A stretch of 8,925 nt of DNA, taken from JAYRWN01 sp041917975. Lineage in GTDB: Bacteria; Bacteroidota; Bacteroidia; Chitinophagales; Saprospiraceae. Location of the stretch: the NCBI GenBank assembly GCA_041917975.1, contig JAYRWN010000340.1, positions 1 to 8,925 on the forward strand, given 5' to 3'. Made by a program: the position numbers and the translations under genes. The notes under the pieces are model-generated. The model saw only the letters and a list, made by a program, of their open reading frames with translations. It was not told where the DNA came from and did not search any database. Shown here piece after piece: positions 7,012 through 8,925 of the stretch (positions are counted from its first letter, which is position 1; each line of letters opens with the position of its first letter).

Positions 7012-8099
7012 GACGGTTTGGTTGGTTTAACAGGTTCTGAAACGCGGGTTATTTTTACTGCAGTGCCTTCCGCTATACCCATCAAACCGGTAATAATCAC
7101 CGTGTCCCCGACATTAAGGCCCGAGGAAATTTCCAGGTAAGCTTCTTTACGGTCACCGGTGATCACTGGTCGGGCGGCAGCTTTTCCATTCATGATCACA
7201 AATACCTGCTGGCCCTCCAAGGTGGGTACTACCGCGTCCGTGGGCACCATAACCACATTATTACTCACCGCAGTAATCAGGCGAACCCGGGCAAACATCC
7301 CCGGTTTTAATTTTTGACTGGCGTTAGGCGCATTTGCGCGGACTTTAAAAGTACGCGTATCAGGAGCAACTTCGGTGGACATGGCATAAACCTTGGCCAC
7401 ATGTCGTTCTGCACTGCCGGTGATCTCAAAAGCCACTTCCTGGCCTATTTTTACCTGACCCAGATATTTTTCAGGAATATCAAATTCTAATTTAATCGGG
7501 TCTATTTGTTGTAGTTCTGCCAACACATCCGCTGGGGTAAGGTAAGCTCCGGGGCTGACCTGCCGTAGACCAATTAATCCCGAGAATGGAGCGGTAATGG
7601 CAGACTTACGGATTTGAATATCCAGCAATTTGATATCAGCAACAATCTGTTCTATTTCATTTTCTTTCAGGTCGACCTGCTCTTGAGGTAAAGCCTGAAT
7701 CATCACGAGTTCTTTATCCCGAACCAATTCTTTCTCCAGATAACTCTTGCGGATGTTCAATTTATCACGTTGAGCACGCAGTTCGCTGTCGTCTATCTGG
7801 GCCAAGAGTTGTCCTGCATTCACCCGGGAAGATTCAGTGATGCGCAGATTTACCAGGCGTCCTGAACGTTCAGAACGAATGGCCACTGATTCATTTGGAA
7901 TAAGATTACCCGTAGACTCTACGGAACGTTCTAAGGTATTAGGAATAGCTAAAAATCCTTCTACCCCGACAACGCGAACTGCCTGGGCTCCACCGCCGCC
8001 CGGCGCAGGAGCATTCGATTTAGAATCACTCTTGCATGAAGCCATAGCCATGACAGCGCAAGCTATGGTCATTAAAACCACTTTACGATCAATCAACAT
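7008..8099 (-). CDS. RND efflux periplasmic adaptor (AcrA/MexA-type lipoprotein)
   Basis: This 363-residue membrane fusion protein would bridge the RND pump and the outer-membrane channel. Residues 1-21 are a lipoprotein leader with lipobox MASC, placing the lipidated Cys at 22. Lys23 and a Gly/Pro/Ala-rich linker (28-40) follow. The first lipoyl half is around 60-104 (IRSERSGRLVNLRI, with AGQLLAQIDD at 95-104). A short helical hairpin spans about 105-165, and the second lipoyl half is 166-197 (ITAPFSGLIGLRQV, PGAYL). The beta-barrel is about 202-275, including the KPGMFARVRL motif at 265-274, and the membrane-proximal domain runs to about 350. The hairpin is short next to AcrA of E. coli, and the length is usual for small HAE adaptors. 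The ATG at 8099 is used; Met10 would still leave a usable leader. No strong ribosome binding site precedes it. It is the first gene of the operon, divergent from the MFS gene. Confidence 0.94.
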   Translation of the reverse strand: MLIDRKVVLMTIACAVMAMASCKSDSKSNAPAPGGGGAQAVRVVGVEGFLAIPNTLERSVESTGNLIPNESVAIRSERSGRLVNLRITESSRVNAGQLLAQIDDSELRAQRDKLNIRKSYLEKELVRDKELVMIQALPQEQVDLKENEIEQIVADIKLLDIQIRKSAITAPFSGLIGLRQVSPGAYLTPADVLAELQQIDPIKLEFDIPEKYLGQVKIGQEVAFEITGSAERHVAKVYAMSTEVAPDTRTFKVRANAPNASQKLKPGMFARVRLITAVSNNVVMVPTDAVVPTLEGQQVFVIMNGKAAARPVITGDRKEAYLEISSGLNVGDTVIITGLMGIAEGTAVKITRVSEPVKPTKPS

Positions 8100-8245
8100 A
8101 GGTAAAAATAAAGGTGTAAAAGTCGCTGTAATTCAACAATTCAATCCACAAAAAAAAATAATTTAGAATTCATTAACATTTTGCCCAACTTATTTCCCAG
8201 GCCAAAGTCAAGATTTACTTTTACCGAGGTAAAATTGTTTTACTC
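8100..8245. promoter_or_regulatory. Divergent intergenic region between the RND operon and MFS gene
   Basis: This gap of about 146 bases (if the MFS gene starts at 8246) must carry the promoter of the efflux operon and probably that of the MFS gene. It is A/T-rich, with an A9 run at 8151-8159. On the minus strand a TTG box about 20 bases before TAAATTAT partly matches the Bacteroidota promoter pattern, but the downstream box is too poor to call. No regulator gene of the TetR, MarR or AraC type lies in the window. Confidence 0.4.
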
Positions 8246-8925
8246 TTGGCATTTAACCATCTTACCAACGGGGCCTGGACGCTTCCTGAGTTTAAAAATT
8301 TTCTAACCGGACGTATTTGTTATGTCATGGGTATCCGCATGACTAACACCATCATCCCCTGGTGGATGTATGAACTCACCGGCGACCCGTTATCTCTGGG
8401 TCTCATCGGGTTGGCTGAAGTGATTCCGGCGATTAGTCTTGCCCTTTATGCCGGTCAAGTCATAGATACTTCCGAAAAAAGAAGCCTTATGGTCAAAGCC
8501 ATTGCATCTAACACCCTGATTGTTGTCATGTTAATGGTCTTGGCTTGGGCCTGGAACAACGAAAAAATCAGTCCTCACAGCAGTACTTTTCTTATTTATG
8601 GCTGTATTGCCTGCACTGGATTTATCCGGGCGTTTTCAGGTCCCACATCTTCTACATTGGTAGGTCTGATTGTTCCAAGGGCATTGTTACCTAATGCGGT
8701 CACATTGAATTCCGGAAGTTGGCTGTTGTCCTCTGTTCTTGGCCATGCTCTGGGTGGATTTCTGATAGCCCTGTTCGGATTGGTAGGCGCGTTATGTTCA
8801 ACGGCAGTCCTGATGGCACTGGGTATTTTGTTTATGTCCAGACTTCAATTGCATCCACCCTTGACAGGGACCAACCAGGTCAGGTCCTGGCAAAACATAA
8901 AAGAAGGTTTAAACTTTGTAAAAGA
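8246..8925 (+). CDS. MFS transporter, N-terminal part (cut by the window edge)
   Basis: The reading frame is open to the end of the window and encodes the first half of a major facilitator exporter resembling the MFS_3 (enterobactin-exporter-like) group. Seen in order, numbering from the TTG at 8246: LPEFKNFLTGRI (13-24) leading into TM1; YELTGDPLSLGLIGLAEVIP (42-61) into TM2; a motif-A-like loop GQVIDTSEKR (70-79) with Asp74 and Arg79; further membrane segments; RAFSGPTSS, then VPRALLPNAVTLNS, and a Gly-rich GHALGGFLIALFG segment. It ends near IKEGLNFVK, which precedes the central loop in relatives. The family pattern begins before the first in-frame ATG (8327), so the start is upstream. No ATG exists in any plus frame between 8100 and 8321. 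TTG at 8246 is the best-sized choice, and ATT at 8234, just after GAGG at 8226-8229, is an alternative. A start lost by mutation is possible. Substrate unknown. Confidence 0.82.
   Translation, partial: MAFNHLTNGAWTLPEFKNFLTGRICYVMGIRMTNTIIPWWMYELTGDPLSLGLIGLAEVIPAISLALYAGQVIDTSEKRSLMVKAIASNTLIVVMLMVLAWAWNNEKISPHSSTFLIYGCIACTGFIRAFSGPTSSTLVGLIVPRALLPNAVTLNSGSWLLSSVLGHALGGFLIALFGLVGALCSTAVLMALGILFMSRLQLHPPLTGTNQVRSWQNIKEGLNFVK

Noticed and set aside
8181..8306. Alternative plus frame from TTG 8181 as the MFS N-terminus via a frameshift
   Set aside because: It contains no ATG, ends in TAA at 8304-8306, and its residues do not resemble an MFS entry segment, whereas the direct upstream frame does.

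Overview
The window looks like chromosomal DNA of a Bacteroidota bacterium, probably near the Saprospiria/Chitinophagia lineages. One gene product carries a C-terminal type IX secretion (T9SS) sorting domain, a system essentially confined to this phylum. Two others have lipoprotein signal peptides, intergenic DNA is very AT-rich, and strong Shine-Dalgarno sequences are absent. The finer placement is an impression from sequence style, not a computed result.

Left part, 1-2443, plus strand. An AT-rich 331-bp gene-free stretch holds one consensus DnaA-box sequence (19-27) and a short tandem repeat of the hexamer GTGTGA (161-189). It is followed by a secreted T9SS cargo protein of unknown function (332-1261) and a lipoprotein of the proline iminopeptidase (alpha/beta hydrolase, peptidase S33) family (1400-2443). 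The two leaders share a small element built around TTAGCCAAAC.

Middle and right part, 2652-8099, minus strand. This is a complete tripartite RND efflux operon in the order adaptor (8099-7008), inner-membrane RND pump (7011-3952), TolC-type outer-membrane channel (3959-2652). The genes overlap by 4 and 8 bases, so they are almost certainly co-transcribed and translationally coupled. The adaptor is anchored by lipid, the pump uses proton relay residues in its membrane domain, and the channel completes the path across the outer membrane. Together they would export drugs, dyes, detergents or endogenous metabolites. The operon converges on the iminopeptidase gene across a 208-bp gap.

Right edge, 8246-8925, plus strand. 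A major facilitator (MFS) transporter gene diverges from the efflux operon and runs off the window. Its conserved N-terminus extends upstream of the first ATG, so it either uses a non-ATG start (TTG at 8246 is the best candidate) or has lost its start. The 146-bp region between the two exporters may be a shared control region.

I did not find a clearly new biological system. The points most worth checking are the MFS start, the shared leader element, and the hexamer repeat upstream of the secreted protein gene.
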